64,000 nucleotides of DNA. Source: Corallococcus coralloides DSM 2259 (lineage in GTDB: Bacteria; Myxococcota; Myxococcia; Myxococcales; Myxococcaceae). The position numbers were made by a program, and so were the translations under genes. The notes beneath the pieces are model-generated. The model was given only the letters and a program-made list of their open reading frames with translations. It ran no database searches and was not told the DNA's origin. The DNA is taken from positions 5,022,001 to 5,086,000 of the forward strand of contig NC_017030.1 in the NCBI RefSeq assembly GCF_000255295.1, written 5' to 3'. Of this stretch, positions 1-7,640 are shown in pieces (the first letter of the stretch is position 1; every line of letters starts with the position of its first letter).

Positions 1-2058
1 GCCGTTCCACGCGGAGCCCAACCCCTTGATGATGTAGAGGATGGCGATGGCCACGTAGCGGAGCACCTGGAACAGTCCCTTGAGGACGTTGTCGAGCAGC
101 CACGCGGTCGCCTTGCCGATGGCGTCGATGGCGGGCGCGAGCATCTTCAGCACCATGCCCACCAGGACGATGATGGGCGCAATGCTTTCCATAGCCTCCC
201 CCATCGCCTCCATCGATGGTTGCACGACCTCGACGATGACGGACACGAGGTAGCCGACGCCGCCCATGATGGTGTCGAGCCCGGTGGCGGCCGCACCAAA
301 CAGGTCCTTCAACATCCCGATGACGCCGTTCAACACGTCGATGGCCGAGGCCATCTGGTCGGACCCCATGACCAGTTCGCCGATGGTAGCCAGCAGCGCA
401 CCCCACCAGCCGCCGGCCTCGAACCCCTTCTTCGCAGTATCGATGATGCCGCTGATCTCTCCCAGCCCTCCCAGAAAGCCGTAGAGGAGGTCCGCCTTCG
501 CAGCAGCAGCTGCTGCCGCTGCTTCCTCCGCAGCCTTGCGGATGGACTCAGCGAGTGCCTTGGCGTTGTCCTCCATCACCTTGGCATAGGCCTCCATGGC
601 CGGCGAGCCCAGCCCTCCGCGGAGCCGCTCCGCGAAACGCTCCGTTCCCTTGTGACCTACCGCGGACACATCGATGCCGTTCTCGTCCCCGGCGCCAGTC
701 CGCAACGTGGCCTTCGCGTCACCACTGAAGAGGGAGTCGAGCAGGGCCTTCAACTCACCCATCTTCCCCTTCCACTCCTCGACCGTCTTCGAGTTGAGGA
801 CCGCCGCGACGATGTCCTGGATGCCGGAGAGGGAGTGTTGCAGGCCGAAGCCCACCGTATCCTTCACAGCGCCAGCTGCCGCCTTCGCCCCGTCGGCCGC
901 CTTCGTGGCAATGAGCACCGCGCCCCTGTTCAACTCTGCCGTCGCCTTCGCAGCCTTCTCGACGAACGCATTCCCGCCGGCCGCCAGCGCCTCCATAATC
1001 CCCTTCTTCAACCCCTTGCCGGTGAGATTCTCCGCTGATGCCAATGCCTTATCTGCGTTGCCCATGCCGACCGCGCGCGCAATAGGACGAAGAACGCTTG
1101 CGCTTTTGGCCACCAGGAACGCGACGAAGTCGAGTGAGCGGTCCACCATCGACTCAACGGTGGAGGAGAGAGCGCTGAAGGCGAGCCCGAAGACATTGGC
1201 CAGCCTCATGGCGACGTCGGAGAGGCCCGCCATCATCTCGGAGACGGACTGAGACATCGAACTCCATGCGTCCTTGGCCAGGTACTTGATGTCCCCCCAC
1301 GACTTGTAGACGCTGCCGACGAGGAGCGCGATGCCCGCGAGCGCGGCGACGACGGCCAGGATGGGGATGGCGGCGGTAGCGAAGCTGACAGCTATCCGCC
1401 CGACACCGCCCAATAGGGATGGGACAGACTTCGTGAAGTCCGCCGCCGCGGAACCCAGCCCGCCGACACCGGACTTCATGCCGGCCAGCGCCTTGCCGAT
1501 GTCCACCTGGGCCAGCGTCTGGAGGGATTGGAGCGCCTTGCCCGCGCCCACGCCCAGGTGCGTGAAGACGGGCAGGACGCCCTTGCTCAACTCCAGGAAG
1601 ATGCCGAACCCCTTGAAGAGCCCCTCCATGGTGCCCGCCAGCTTGCCCACGGCGCCGATGCCGAGGCCCAGCCCGGCCACCCACGCTGCCATGGAGGCCG
1701 CTGCGCGCTTCGACTCCGGCGAGAGAGACTGAAGCTTCGCCACCACCTGCTCGATGACCTGCGCCACCTTCTTCACCAGCGGCGCGAAGAGGTCGCCGAG
1801 CTCGGCTGCGAGCGTGACGAGCAGTGCCTTGATGCGCTCAGTCTGCTCCTTCATGGCCGCATTGGACTCGGCGGCGGCCGCCACCGCGGCGGCGATGCCC
1901 GCGGCAACGACGGCACCGATTTTTCCGACAGGGTCGGTCGCCTCCTTCACCTGCTTGGCAACCTTCTCCGCGTGCTTCACGAACTTGCCGAGGTTGGCCA
2001 CGGCCTCGCCAATGGACGCAGTGACGGCGATGTATAGGTCTCCGACTTTCAGGGCCAC
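1..2058 (-). CDS. Phage tail tape measure protein (C-terminus beyond window)
   Basis: The frame is open from a GTG at 2058 to the window edge (686 codons, no stop), so the 3' end is missing. A GGAG lies 5 nt before the GTG. The protein is Ala/Gly-rich and helical: an amphipathic start (VGDLYIAVTASIGEAV), a long Lys/Glu/Ala helix, then several hydrophobic stretches (for example SFATAAIPILAVVAALAGIA and APIIVLVGMVLKMLAPAI) separated by coiled-coil-like segments. Length, composition and position directly downstream of a frameshifting chaperone pair are typical of tape measure proteins, which set tail length and help DNA entry. Function is inferred from architecture and context. Confidence 0.85.
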   Translation of the reverse strand, partial: MALKVGDLYIAVTASIGEAVANLGKFVKHAEKVAKQVKEATDPVGKIGAVVAAGIAAAVAAAAESNAAMKEQTERIKALLVTLAAELGDLFAPLVKKVAQVIEQVVAKLQSLSPESKRAAASMAAWVAGLGLGIGAVGKLAGTMEGLFKGFGIFLELSKGVLPVFTHLGVGAGKALQSLQTLAQVDIGKALAGMKSGVGGLGSAAADFTKSVPSLLGGVGRIAVSFATAAIPILAVVAALAGIALLVGSVYKSWGDIKYLAKDAWSSMSQSVSEMMAGLSDVAMRLANVFGLAFSALSSTVESMVDRSLDFVAFLVAKSASVLRPIARAVGMGNADKALASAENLTGKGLKKGIMEALAAGGNAFVEKAAKATAELNRGAVLIATKAADGAKAAAGAVKDTVGFGLQHSLSGIQDIVAAVLNSKTVEEWKGKMGELKALLDSLFSGDAKATLRTGAGDENGIDVSAVGHKGTERFAERLRGGLGSPAMEAYAKVMEDNAKALAESIRKAAEEAAAAAAAAKADLLYGFLGGLGEISGIIDTAKKGFEAGGWWGALLATIGELVMGSDQMASAIDVLNGVIGMLKDLFGAAATGLDTIMGGVGYLVSVIVEVVQPSMEAMGEAMESIAPIIVLVGMVLKMLAPAIDAIGKATAWLLDNVLKGLFQVLRYVAIAILYIIKGLGSAWNG

Positions 2059-2081
2059 GGCGACTCCAAGGGAATTGCGGC

Positions 2082-2309
2082 CTACCGCTTCGGCGCGGTC
2101 GACGGGCCGAAGCGGTAGACGGTGGTGGTGGTGCTTGGGCCGCTTGCTGGCGCGCCATGAGAAGCGGCGGGGTTCTGCTGGATGCGCCGGTCGAACTCCT
2201 CCTTCTCCAGCGCGCTGTACGCCAGCAGGGACACGACGTCGGACCAGGCCCAGGAGCGCACTTCCTCCGGCGAGCGGTGCATCATCTTCGCCACCCCGTA
2301 GATGGCCAT
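2082..2309 (-). CDS. Tail assembly chaperone, downstream (T-like) frame
   Basis: An ATG overlaps the TGA of the preceding frame, but the likelier product is made by -1 frameshifting at 2330..2336. This frame then continues the upstream protein as LRSHPELMAIYGVAKMMHRS. It encodes an acidic/hydrophobic helical segment (SPEEVRSWAWSDVVSLLAYS) and a disordered Ser/Thr/Pro tail. In lambda-like phages the equivalent GT extension binds the tail tube and tape measure during assembly. It sits 23 bp upstream of the tape measure gene. Confidence 0.7.
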   Translation of the reverse strand: MAIYGVAKMMHRSPEEVRSWAWSDVVSLLAYSALEKEEFDRRIQQNPAASHGAPASGPSTTTTVYRFGPSTAPKR

Positions 2310-2701
2310 CAGCTCGGGGTGGCTTCGGAGTTTCCCTTCTCCTCCTCCACCGTCTTGCCACCGAAGCTGGAGGTGAAGTCCTTGGCATGGTCCAACAGCC
2401 AGGGCTCCAGCTTCACGGCCTCGAGGTCCTCCTGGCTGTTCAGGTCGAACACGCGGCGCCGACCGCCCGGGTGGTACAGCGAGGCGATGGCGACACGGGC
2501 CAGGAAGTAGATGCCGGCGTCCTCGCTGGTGGGCTTGCGGTCCGCGTCGATCTCCCCCGCCTTCTCGCTCAGCTTCAGCACGAGGGTCTTATCGCCCGCC
2601 GACGGCTCGCAGAGGTCGTAGTCCGCGCTGTCGATGGCGATACGTTTGATGAACTTTCGGGCGGTGCCGATGGGCTTGCGATACTGCGGGACGTCGCTCA
2701 T
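2309..2701 (-). CDS. Tail assembly chaperone (G-like), upstream frame
   Basis: 130 residues. Most ribosomes should terminate at 2309, while a fraction slips at the in-frame GGGAAAC (codons GGA-AAC preceded by AAG) and makes a 206-residue fusion with the 2082..2309 frame. The N-terminus (YRKPIGTARKFIKRIAID) and the LYHPGG and EPWLLDHAKDF stretches are not individually diagnostic. Identification rests on position between the tail tube and tape measure genes and on the frameshift architecture. AAGG/GGAG lies 5-10 nt before the ATG. Confidence 0.75.
   Translation of the reverse strand: MSDVPQYRKPIGTARKFIKRIAIDSADYDLCEPSAGDKTLVLKLSEKAGEIDADRKPTSEDAGIYFLARVAIASLYHPGGRRRVFDLNSQEDLEAVKLEPWLLDHAKDFTSSFGGKTVEEEKGNSEATPS
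2330..2336 (-). promoter_or_regulatory. -1 ribosomal frameshift slippery heptamer GGGAAAC
   Basis: Read on the minus strand, the heptamer is G GGA AAC in the zero frame of the upstream chaperone gene, the canonical X XXY YYZ arrangement (lambda uses GGGAAAG at the same place). A slip of -1 enters the downstream frame with no stop before 2082. The zero-frame stop is 19 nt after the heptamer. Confidence 0.8.
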
Positions 2702-2746
2702 GTCTGCCTTCTCCGGTGCAGATGGTGTGGATTGAGGAAGGGGCGA

Positions 2747-3175
2747 CTACACCGGGACGGGCGCGCCCTGGCCGGTGAGCGAGACGGTCAGCTTGTCCAC
2801 GTCGGAGGACGGGCCGCCGGAGTCGAAGGACATGACGCGCACGGCGTAGCGCAACCCCTGCTCCCCCTCCTCCGCGGCGGCGTCCCGGATGATGGTCAGG
2901 TATCCCACCGCCCCCGTCGCGACGAGGGACTCCATCAGGTCCTGCGCGGCGTTGCCCCGGTGGCGGTGGCCGCTGACGTTGATGCTGATGCCGCGGAGCG
3001 TGGTGACGTTCTTCTTGTAGCCGTCGCTGCCGAAGTAGTTGGCGTCGATGCTGTCGATGCTCGTGGAGACGGAGCACTCGGTGACGCCGTCGAGCAGTGT
3101 CGTCGGACCGAGGACGCCGGCCGCCGTCGCGGCGAAGTGGATGTTCTGGGCGTAGAGGACCTGGGGTTCAGCCAT
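2747..3175 (-). CDS. Phage major tail (tube) protein
   Basis: 142 residues, starting at an ATG preceded by AAGGAA 8 nt upstream. The sequence is rich in beta-strand patterns with many Thr/Ser/Val and Gly turns (TECSVSTSIDSIDANYF, LTIIRDAAAEEGEQGLRYAV) and ends in a strand-rich segment, as in small siphovirus tail-tube proteins. Its slot, after the tail completion proteins and before the chaperone pair, is that of the tube protein. No motif is decisive, so the assignment is mainly positional. Confidence 0.65.
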   Translation of the reverse strand: MAEPQVLYAQNIHFAATAAGVLGPTTLLDGVTECSVSTSIDSIDANYFGSDGYKKNVTTLRGISINVSGHRHRGNAAQDLMESLVATGAVGYLTIIRDAAAEEGEQGLRYAVRVMSFDSGGPSSDVDKLTVSLTGQGAPVPV

Positions 3176-3188
3176 GACTCAATTCCTT

Positions 3189-3635
3189 TCACTTCGGGGG
3201 AAACAGCTCCTTCAAAGCCTGCTCAATAGCCGCCTTCACGCCCTTGCGGCCGACGGTGCGACTGCGGCGGAAGGCCTTCTTGAGGAAGTGCGGCTCCGGG
3301 TTGACGATGTCCCGGTCCCAGTGCACGCCTTCGTGGATGGCACCGGCCGCGTGGTGCGCGTAGCCCGCCACCCAGGTGACGGAGAGGCGCCGGTCCATGT
3401 GGTACTCGGGCCCGTCCAGGAAGCCGGTCTCCGCGAGCGGACGCTCCGTAGGCTTCTCGTTCCCGTGCTCGTCGTACTCGACGGCCCTGTCCCCGCGCGG
3501 CACGTCGAAGAGGGAGAGGTCCAGGGCGTGACGGACGGTCGCGTAGCAGGCCTTCTCCAGCCGGCCCAGCACGCGCTGCGGCTGCTGGCGCAGCTTGAGG
3601 AGCGGGGCGAGATCGAGCTTCACGCGGACGGGCAT
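3189..3635 (-). CDS. Tail completion/minor tail protein (HK97 gp10-like)
   Basis: 148 residues. The start is the ATG at 3635, because a copy of the GCCGCCCCTTCT element ends 8 nt before it, the same spacing as at three other phage genes (15523, 19729, 8993). The frame stays open upstream, but that region is the end of the neighbouring gene. Features include KLDLAPLLKLRQQPQRVL, a central HALDLSLFDVPRGDRAVEYD, and a basic end (KKAFRRSRTVGRKGVKAAIE). It resembles gp10-type neck proteins in size and place. Confidence 0.6.
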   Translation of the reverse strand: MPVRVKLDLAPLLKLRQQPQRVLGRLEKACYATVRHALDLSLFDVPRGDRAVEYDEHGNEKPTERPLAETGFLDGPEYHMDRRLSVTWVAGYAHHAAGAIHEGVHWDRDIVNPEPHFLKKAFRRSRTVGRKGVKAAIEQALKELFPPK

Positions 3636-3643
3636 GCTCAGGG

Positions 3644-3655
3644 AGAAGGGGCGGC
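3644..3655 (-). promoter_or_regulatory. Recurrent phage element GCCGCCCCTTCT
   Basis: Exact copy on the minus strand, 8 nt upstream of the ATG at 3635. No Shine-Dalgarno sequence lies between, so the transcript would be leaderless if this is a promoter. Confidence 0.55.
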
Positions 3656-3664
3656 CGTCCGGCG

Positions 3665-4069
3665 TCAGCCTGCGTAGCCCAGCGTGACGGTGAAGACGAA
3701 GCGGTGCCGGTGGTTGTCGCCCTCGCCCAGGTAGGAGGGCAGGCCCTGCGCGCGACAGGAGACGTAGCCGGGGACGGACGCCAGGTGCAGCGCGCGCCAG
3801 CACCCACGGGCCAGCGCCTGGGCCTCGGGGTAGTCGCGGCCGCGCACCAGCACCTGGACGTCCCGCTGCAGGTAGCTGCGGCCCGTGCCCATGTAGTCCT
3901 CGGGCGCGTCGCCCGGCACCTCGCGCACGGCCACCGCGAGGGGCGGCGCTGGCATGGGCATGGGGCCTCTGTAGAGGGTGGGTGGGGAAGTCGTCCGCGA
4001 GACGCCCAGCGCGGCCGAGTCCAACACCTGGGCCACGTGGAGCTCCACGTCCGGCAGTTCGGCAGCCAT
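3665..4069 (-). CDS. Tail terminator/minor capsid-type protein
   Basis: 134 residues, starting at the ATG that overlaps the upstream stop as TGATG. The central part (SYLQRDVQVLVRGRDYPEAQ followed by ALARGCWRALHL) is the pattern of phage minor capsid/tail terminator proteins that measure a coordinate along an interval ('QR.VQV.VRG.DY..A..LA'). The end HRFVFTVTLGYAG is strand-like. It lies between the head closure and gp10-like genes, fitting a head-tail joining role. Confidence 0.6.
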   Translation of the reverse strand: MAAELPDVELHVAQVLDSAALGVSRTTSPPTLYRGPMPMPAPPLAVAVREVPGDAPEDYMGTGRSYLQRDVQVLVRGRDYPEAQALARGCWRALHLASVPGYVSCRAQGLPSYLGEGDNHRHRFVFTVTLGYAG

Positions 4070-4389
4070 CAGACGTACACCTCGTAGTGGTCCGTCTCCC
4101 CGCGGATGTTGGGGCACGGGGTGACGCGCAGCGGCCGGCGCCGCGTGTCGAGGTCCCCCGGCGTGGTGCCGGGCAGCCAGAGGGCGTCCCCGGGCCGCAC
4201 CTCCACCGTGGTGAAGAGGACGGCCTCGGAGGTGGCGTCGGTGCCGTCCGTGGTGACGAGGCGCTTCGTGCTGCCCTCGAAGCGGCAGGCGTAGACGGTG
4301 GGCGCGGAGAAGTCCTCCTGCCCGCGGTCGTTGACGCCCAGTAGCCGCGCCAGGCCGAAGCGCTGCTTGAGGCGGTGGCCCAGCAGCAT
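4069..4389 (-). CDS. Head-tail joining/head closure protein
   Basis: 106 residues, translationally coupled on both sides (TGATG overlaps at 4389 and 4069). It is a small beta-rich protein (TVYACRFEGSTKRLVTTDGT; VEVRPGDALWLPG) similar in size and composition to head-closure proteins of HK97-like phages. The G-D-A-L-W-L-P segment is the kind seen in these oligonucleotide/oligosaccharide-binding-like folds. Assigned by gene order after the gp6-like connector. Confidence 0.55.
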   Translation of the reverse strand: MLLGHRLKQRFGLARLLGVNDRGQEDFSAPTVYACRFEGSTKRLVTTDGTDATSEAVLFTTVEVRPGDALWLPGTTPGDLDTRRRPLRVTPCPNIRGETDHYEVYV

Positions 4390-5045
4390 CACGCCGCCCC
4401 CTGGCGCGGGCGACGGTACCGGGCCACCAGGCGCCGAGCGCGGGCGGGCACCGCGGGCAGCTGCCCGTCCTCGTCGGTGGCGCGCGTTAGGGACGTGCCG
4501 CCGATGGACTCGGAGACGGCCTCCTCGGCGCCGTCGCCGTGGACGAGGGCGCCCACCACCATCTGCGCCGCCAGCTGGAGATCCGCCGGCAGGTCCACCT
4601 GCAGCGCGGCGTCCAGGGCGGCCTGGCCGGGCGTCACCCAGCCCGCGTCGTACGTGACGACGAGCTCGCCCGTATCCTCCGTGTGCAGCGGGGTGGAGGA
4701 GACGCCCGGGGACCAGGTGCCGGTGAAGGGCCATGCCTCGCCGCGCGCCACCACGCGGCCCATGACGGCGGACTCCAGCGCGTAGGCCGTGGCGGGCAGC
4801 TCCGCGCCGCGCACCGCGACACGCGTCACTTGGCACACGCCCCCGGAGCGCAGCCAGAGGTAGCGCCCGCCCGCGCTGGCCACCGACTCCACGACGCCCA
4901 CGCGCCGGTGCAGCGGGTAGCCCACGTGCGCAGCCAGCGTCAGGGACGCGGCGGTGATGAGCAGCGGCAGGCGCTCGGGGTCCGCCGCGTCGCGCACGGT
5001 GGCGGGCAGTTGGGTGGCGATGAGCAGGTCCTCGACGGCGGGCAT
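4389..5045 (-). CDS. Phage gp6-like head-tail connector
   Basis: 218 residues. The ATG at 5045 was chosen because GAGGTG precedes it, and upstream in-frame sequence reads as low-complexity non-coding DNA. The N-terminal half (VEDLLIATQLPATVRDAADP, then LLITAASLTLAAHVGYPLHR) has the helical 'long stretch of residues with a hydrophobic core' of gp6-like adaptors. A beta segment follows (ELVVTYDAGWVTPG) with a C-terminal tail of helices. It sits between the capsid-proximal genes and the closure protein, where the adaptor ring that docks on the portal is expected. Confidence 0.65.
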   Translation of the reverse strand: MPAVEDLLIATQLPATVRDAADPERLPLLITAASLTLAAHVGYPLHRRVGVVESVASAGGRYLWLRSGGVCQVTRVAVRGAELPATAYALESAVMGRVVARGEAWPFTGTWSPGVSSTPLHTEDTGELVVTYDAGWVTPGQAALDAALQVDLPADLQLAAQMVVGALVHGDGAEEAVSESIGGTSLTRATDEDGQLPAVPARARRLVARYRRPRQGAA

Positions 5046-5133
5046 GGGGCACCTCGGGGCAGAAAGAGGGCCGGGGCGGCGCGTGGCCACCCCGGCCCGG
5101 GTAGGCACGGGAGGGGGGAAGGCGTGCCCGCCG

Positions 5134-5586
5134 CTACACGGGGAGGCGGTTGGAGCCGCCCTGCACCAGCACCGCGCCGGTGAGGAGCGTGGGCGAGCTG
5201 CCGCCGGTGAAGGACAGCACCTGCTTCACGCGCAGCTGGTCGTGGTCATCCCCCATGAAGGAGAGGTCCAGGTCCAGCTCCACGGCGCCGTCCACGGAGG
5301 TGGCGACGACGGAAAGCGTCTGGCCGTCGCGGTCCACCACCGTGGCCCACGGGCCGGGCGCCCCCTCGTCGCCCGCGGTGCTGCCGCGCGACTCGAAGGT
5401 GAAGGTGGCGGTGAAGCCGGTGGGTGCGCCGCCGGCCGCGCCCACCGCGACGGCGAGTACCGCCGAGCGGAAGGCGCCGGTGTCGATGGCGGGGCCCTGG
5501 ACGGTGCCGGCGGCGCGCGCGGCCGGCGCCAGGGCCAGGGTGTTCGTCTTGATGTACGCGCCGATGTTGGCGAGGGAAGGGTGCAT
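5134..5586 (-). CDS. Putative capsid decoration/structural protein
   Basis: 150 residues, Ala/Gly/Thr/Val-rich and predicted to be beta-rich (TGFTATFTFESRGSTAGDEG; LRVKQVLSFTGGSSPTLLTG). It follows the capsid gene by 45 bp in the same direction, the usual place for a decoration or head fibre-type protein. I recognise no family, so the role is inferred from place and composition. Confidence 0.55.
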   Translation of the reverse strand: MHPSLANIGAYIKTNTLALAPAARAAGTVQGPAIDTGAFRSAVLAVAVGAAGGAPTGFTATFTFESRGSTAGDEGAPGPWATVVDRDGQTLSVVATSVDGAVELDLDLSFMGDDHDQLRVKQVLSFTGGSSPTLLTGAVLVQGGSNRLPV

Positions 5587-5631
5587 GCGAGTGCTCCGGG
5601 TGAGGGTGGGGGCCGGCGCGAGGGCGTCGGC

Positions 5632-6822
5632 CTAGTAGGTGACGCCCGTGCGGATGGAGAAGGCCTTCGGACGGCGCACCTGCCAGTCGCCCTCCTGCAC
5701 CCCGCGCAGCGTCTTGCGGTCGCGCTTGAAGTCGTTGCCGTTCTCGCCCATCTCGATTTCCAGCGGCGCGGCGTTGCCGAAGTACAGCTCCTGCGCCAGG
5801 CCGAAGCCCATGAGGTTCTTCCCCGCCAGCGTCTGCGTGTGCCCCACGGGGAAGCCGTTGATGGTGGGGTTCTGGAGGTCCTGGAGGCCAGGGAACACCC
5901 AGCCGCCGGTGCCCGAGGAGGCCGCGTCGCGCAGGCTGGAGAGGTGCATCATCGTCGTGGACGTCATGAAGTAGAACGGGTTGGCGCCCTCCAGCGGGAT
6001 GTTCGCCTCCATGACGTCGGCCACCATGGACTTCAGGTCCGCCACCTTCTGCTCGATGGAGGTACCGGAGATGGCCTTCTTCGTGATGCCCGGCGTGTTG
6101 AGGATGCCGGTGGGCGTCTTCGGGCCCTTGCCCACGAGGCCCGCGACATCGAAGGCCAGGCCCATGGCGCGGCCGACGTCGGCGGCGAGCTGCTCGGCGG
6201 AGCGCAGGCTGCCCTTGCGCATGAGTCCGTTGCCGATGCGGATGGTGCCCATCGCCTTGAAGGCACCGAGGATGAGGTCGCCCGTGTCCAGGTCGGACTC
6301 GCTGGCCTCCTCGTCCTCGCCCTCCCACTGCACCTGCACGCCGGCGTTGATGGCGCCGATGGTGAGCTTGGCGCCGTAGCCCGACTCGATGCGCGGGCCC
6401 GCGCGCAGGAGGATGGAGGCGGGGCGCAGCACGTCGATGATTTCCTCGCTGCGCGACTCGCGGGCCCAGAGGTTGCCGCCCTGGGCGAAGACGGACTCGA
6501 AGACGCCCGCGGACTTCACCTTCTCCAGCCACTCGCGCAGCGGCTGGTTGAGGGTCTTCGCCTTCTCGCGGCCGGTGAGGTCCTCGTACTCCAGGAAAGC
6601 GGACTTCAGCCGCACGCCCAGCGCGGCGAGCGACGGCTGCTCCGTGTCGAACAGGCCCTTGTACTTCAGCAGGGCGGGCGCGCGGCTGGGCGCCGCGGGG
6701 CTGATGATGGCGGGGCGCGCGGCGAGCGCGGCCTCGACGTGCTTGGTGATGAGGGGCGCGAGCGCGACCTCCACCACCTGGGGGACGGCGGCGGGCGCGG
6801 GGGGCTTCGGGGCGGCGGGCAT
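5632..6822 (-). CDS. HK97-family major capsid protein
   Basis: 396 residues. The N-terminal ~100 residues are Ala/Pro/Lys-rich and helical and probably form the delta domain removed on maturation. The body has HK97-fold hallmarks: FAQGGNLWARESRSEEIIDV followed by LRPASILLRAGPR, an E-loop-like region (ESGYGAKLTIGAINAG), the spine-helix region SAEQLAADVGRAMGLAFDVA with a GILNTPG turn, and the late segment GFPVGHTQTLAGKNLMGFGL. SD AGGAG precedes the ATG. A promoter-like element sits 42 nt upstream, after the protease gene. Confidence 0.88.
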   Translation of the reverse strand: MPAAPKPPAPAAVPQVVEVALAPLITKHVEAALAARPAIISPAAPSRAPALLKYKGLFDTEQPSLAALGVRLKSAFLEYEDLTGREKAKTLNQPLREWLEKVKSAGVFESVFAQGGNLWARESRSEEIIDVLRPASILLRAGPRIESGYGAKLTIGAINAGVQVQWEGEDEEASESDLDTGDLILGAFKAMGTIRIGNGLMRKGSLRSAEQLAADVGRAMGLAFDVAGLVGKGPKTPTGILNTPGITKKAISGTSIEQKVADLKSMVADVMEANIPLEGANPFYFMTSTTMMHLSSLRDAASSGTGGWVFPGLQDLQNPTINGFPVGHTQTLAGKNLMGFGLAQELYFGNAAPLEIEMGENGNDFKRDRKTLRGVQEGDWQVRRPKAFSIRTGVTY

Positions 6823-6864
6823 GACAGCTCCTGCGAAAGGGAAGGGTGTTGCGTCCAGGGGGAG

Positions 6865-6876
6865 AGAAGGGGCGGC
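6865..6876 (-). promoter_or_regulatory. Recurrent phage element GCCGCCCCTTCT
   Basis: Exact copy on the minus strand, 42 nt upstream of the capsid ATG at 6822. Here a Shine-Dalgarno AGGAG lies between element and start, unlike the near-start copies. Confidence 0.55.
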
Positions 6877-6887
6877 GGTGCGCGCGG

Positions 6888-7613
6888 CTACTTCTTCTTC
6901 GTGACGAGGTCGCGGAAGTACTTCGTCACCGCGTCCTCGCCCTCGGCGGGGGCGTCGCCTTCCTCCTCGCCGCCCTCGCTCTTCGTCTCCTCGGACGCGG
7001 GCGCCAGCTTCGCCACCAGCTCCTTCAGCTCGGCCACCATCGCCTTCGTCTCGGCGATGTCCTGGGCCATCTTCTCGAACGTCGCCTGCACCTCTTCGGG
7101 GGTCGCCATGCTCTTCAACCTCTGCGCGGAGCGCTTTGCGGGGATGCCGGTGATGGACACCTCCAGCAGCTCTGCCTCCTGCACGTCCTCGCCACCCCTC
7201 TCGTTAGGGCGGGCGGACAGCGTGAGGTAGCCGATGGAGCACGCGCGGAGGGTGCCGGCCTGCACCTTCTCCGCGCACAGCTTGGACAGCTCGCCCACGC
7301 CGTCGAAAACGGGGGACATGAGCGGCTCGCCGCCCTCCCACCAGATGCGCGCACGGCCCACGGGCAGGCGGCTGGTGGCGCTCGGGTCCTGGTGGCTGTG
7401 GTCCCAGAAGAGGGGGACGTCCGTCTCCCCCGGCGGCAGGCGCAGCGCGCCCGCTGCCATCCGGTCCCCGTCGCGGTCGTACTCCTCCGGCGGATCCACC
7501 AACCGGAAGACGGGCGGCGCGCTGGGCTGCGCCAGTGGCGCGGGGGCCGGAGACTCGTAGAGCTTCAGCTTCAGGGCGCGCGTGCTGCGTTTGGTGCGCG
7601 AGCGTCTGTCCAT
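6888..7613 (-). CDS. Prohead protease fused to scaffold-like coiled coil
   Basis: 241 residues. The N-terminal ~165 residues fit the HK97 gp4/S78 prohead protease family: VPLFWDHSHQ (catalytic His region), TLRACSIGYL (catalytic Ser), and EAELLEVSITGIPAKRSA, the usual end of the protease domain. Residues ~170-241 are a Glu/Lys-rich helix (PEEVQATFEKMAQDIAETKA) that could act as scaffold, so protease and scaffold are probably one polypeptide. It should cut the capsid delta domain. A GCCGCCCCTTCT element ends 7 nt before the ATG. Confidence 0.82.
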   Translation of the reverse strand: MDRRSRTKRSTRALKLKLYESPAPAPLAQPSAPPVFRLVDPPEEYDRDGDRMAAGALRLPPGETDVPLFWDHSHQDPSATSRLPVGRARIWWEGGEPLMSPVFDGVGELSKLCAEKVQAGTLRACSIGYLTLSARPNERGGEDVQEAELLEVSITGIPAKRSAQRLKSMATPEEVQATFEKMAQDIAETKAMVAELKELVAKLAPASEETKSEGGEEEGDAPAEGEDAVTKYFRDLVTKKK

Positions 7614-7620
7614 CCCCAGA

Positions 7621-7632
7621 AGAAGGGGCGGC
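7621..7632 (-). promoter_or_regulatory. Recurrent phage element GCCGCCCCTTCT
   Basis: Exact copy on the minus strand, 7 nt upstream of the ATG of the prohead protease (7613). Confidence 0.55.
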
Positions 7633-7640
7633 GCCTGGCG

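Noticed and set aside
4954..7230. A 758-codon open frame on the plus strand through the capsid region
   Set aside because: It is the antisense of the capsid and connector genes. Very GC-rich codon use keeps antisense frames open here, and the minus-strand proteins have clear family motifs.
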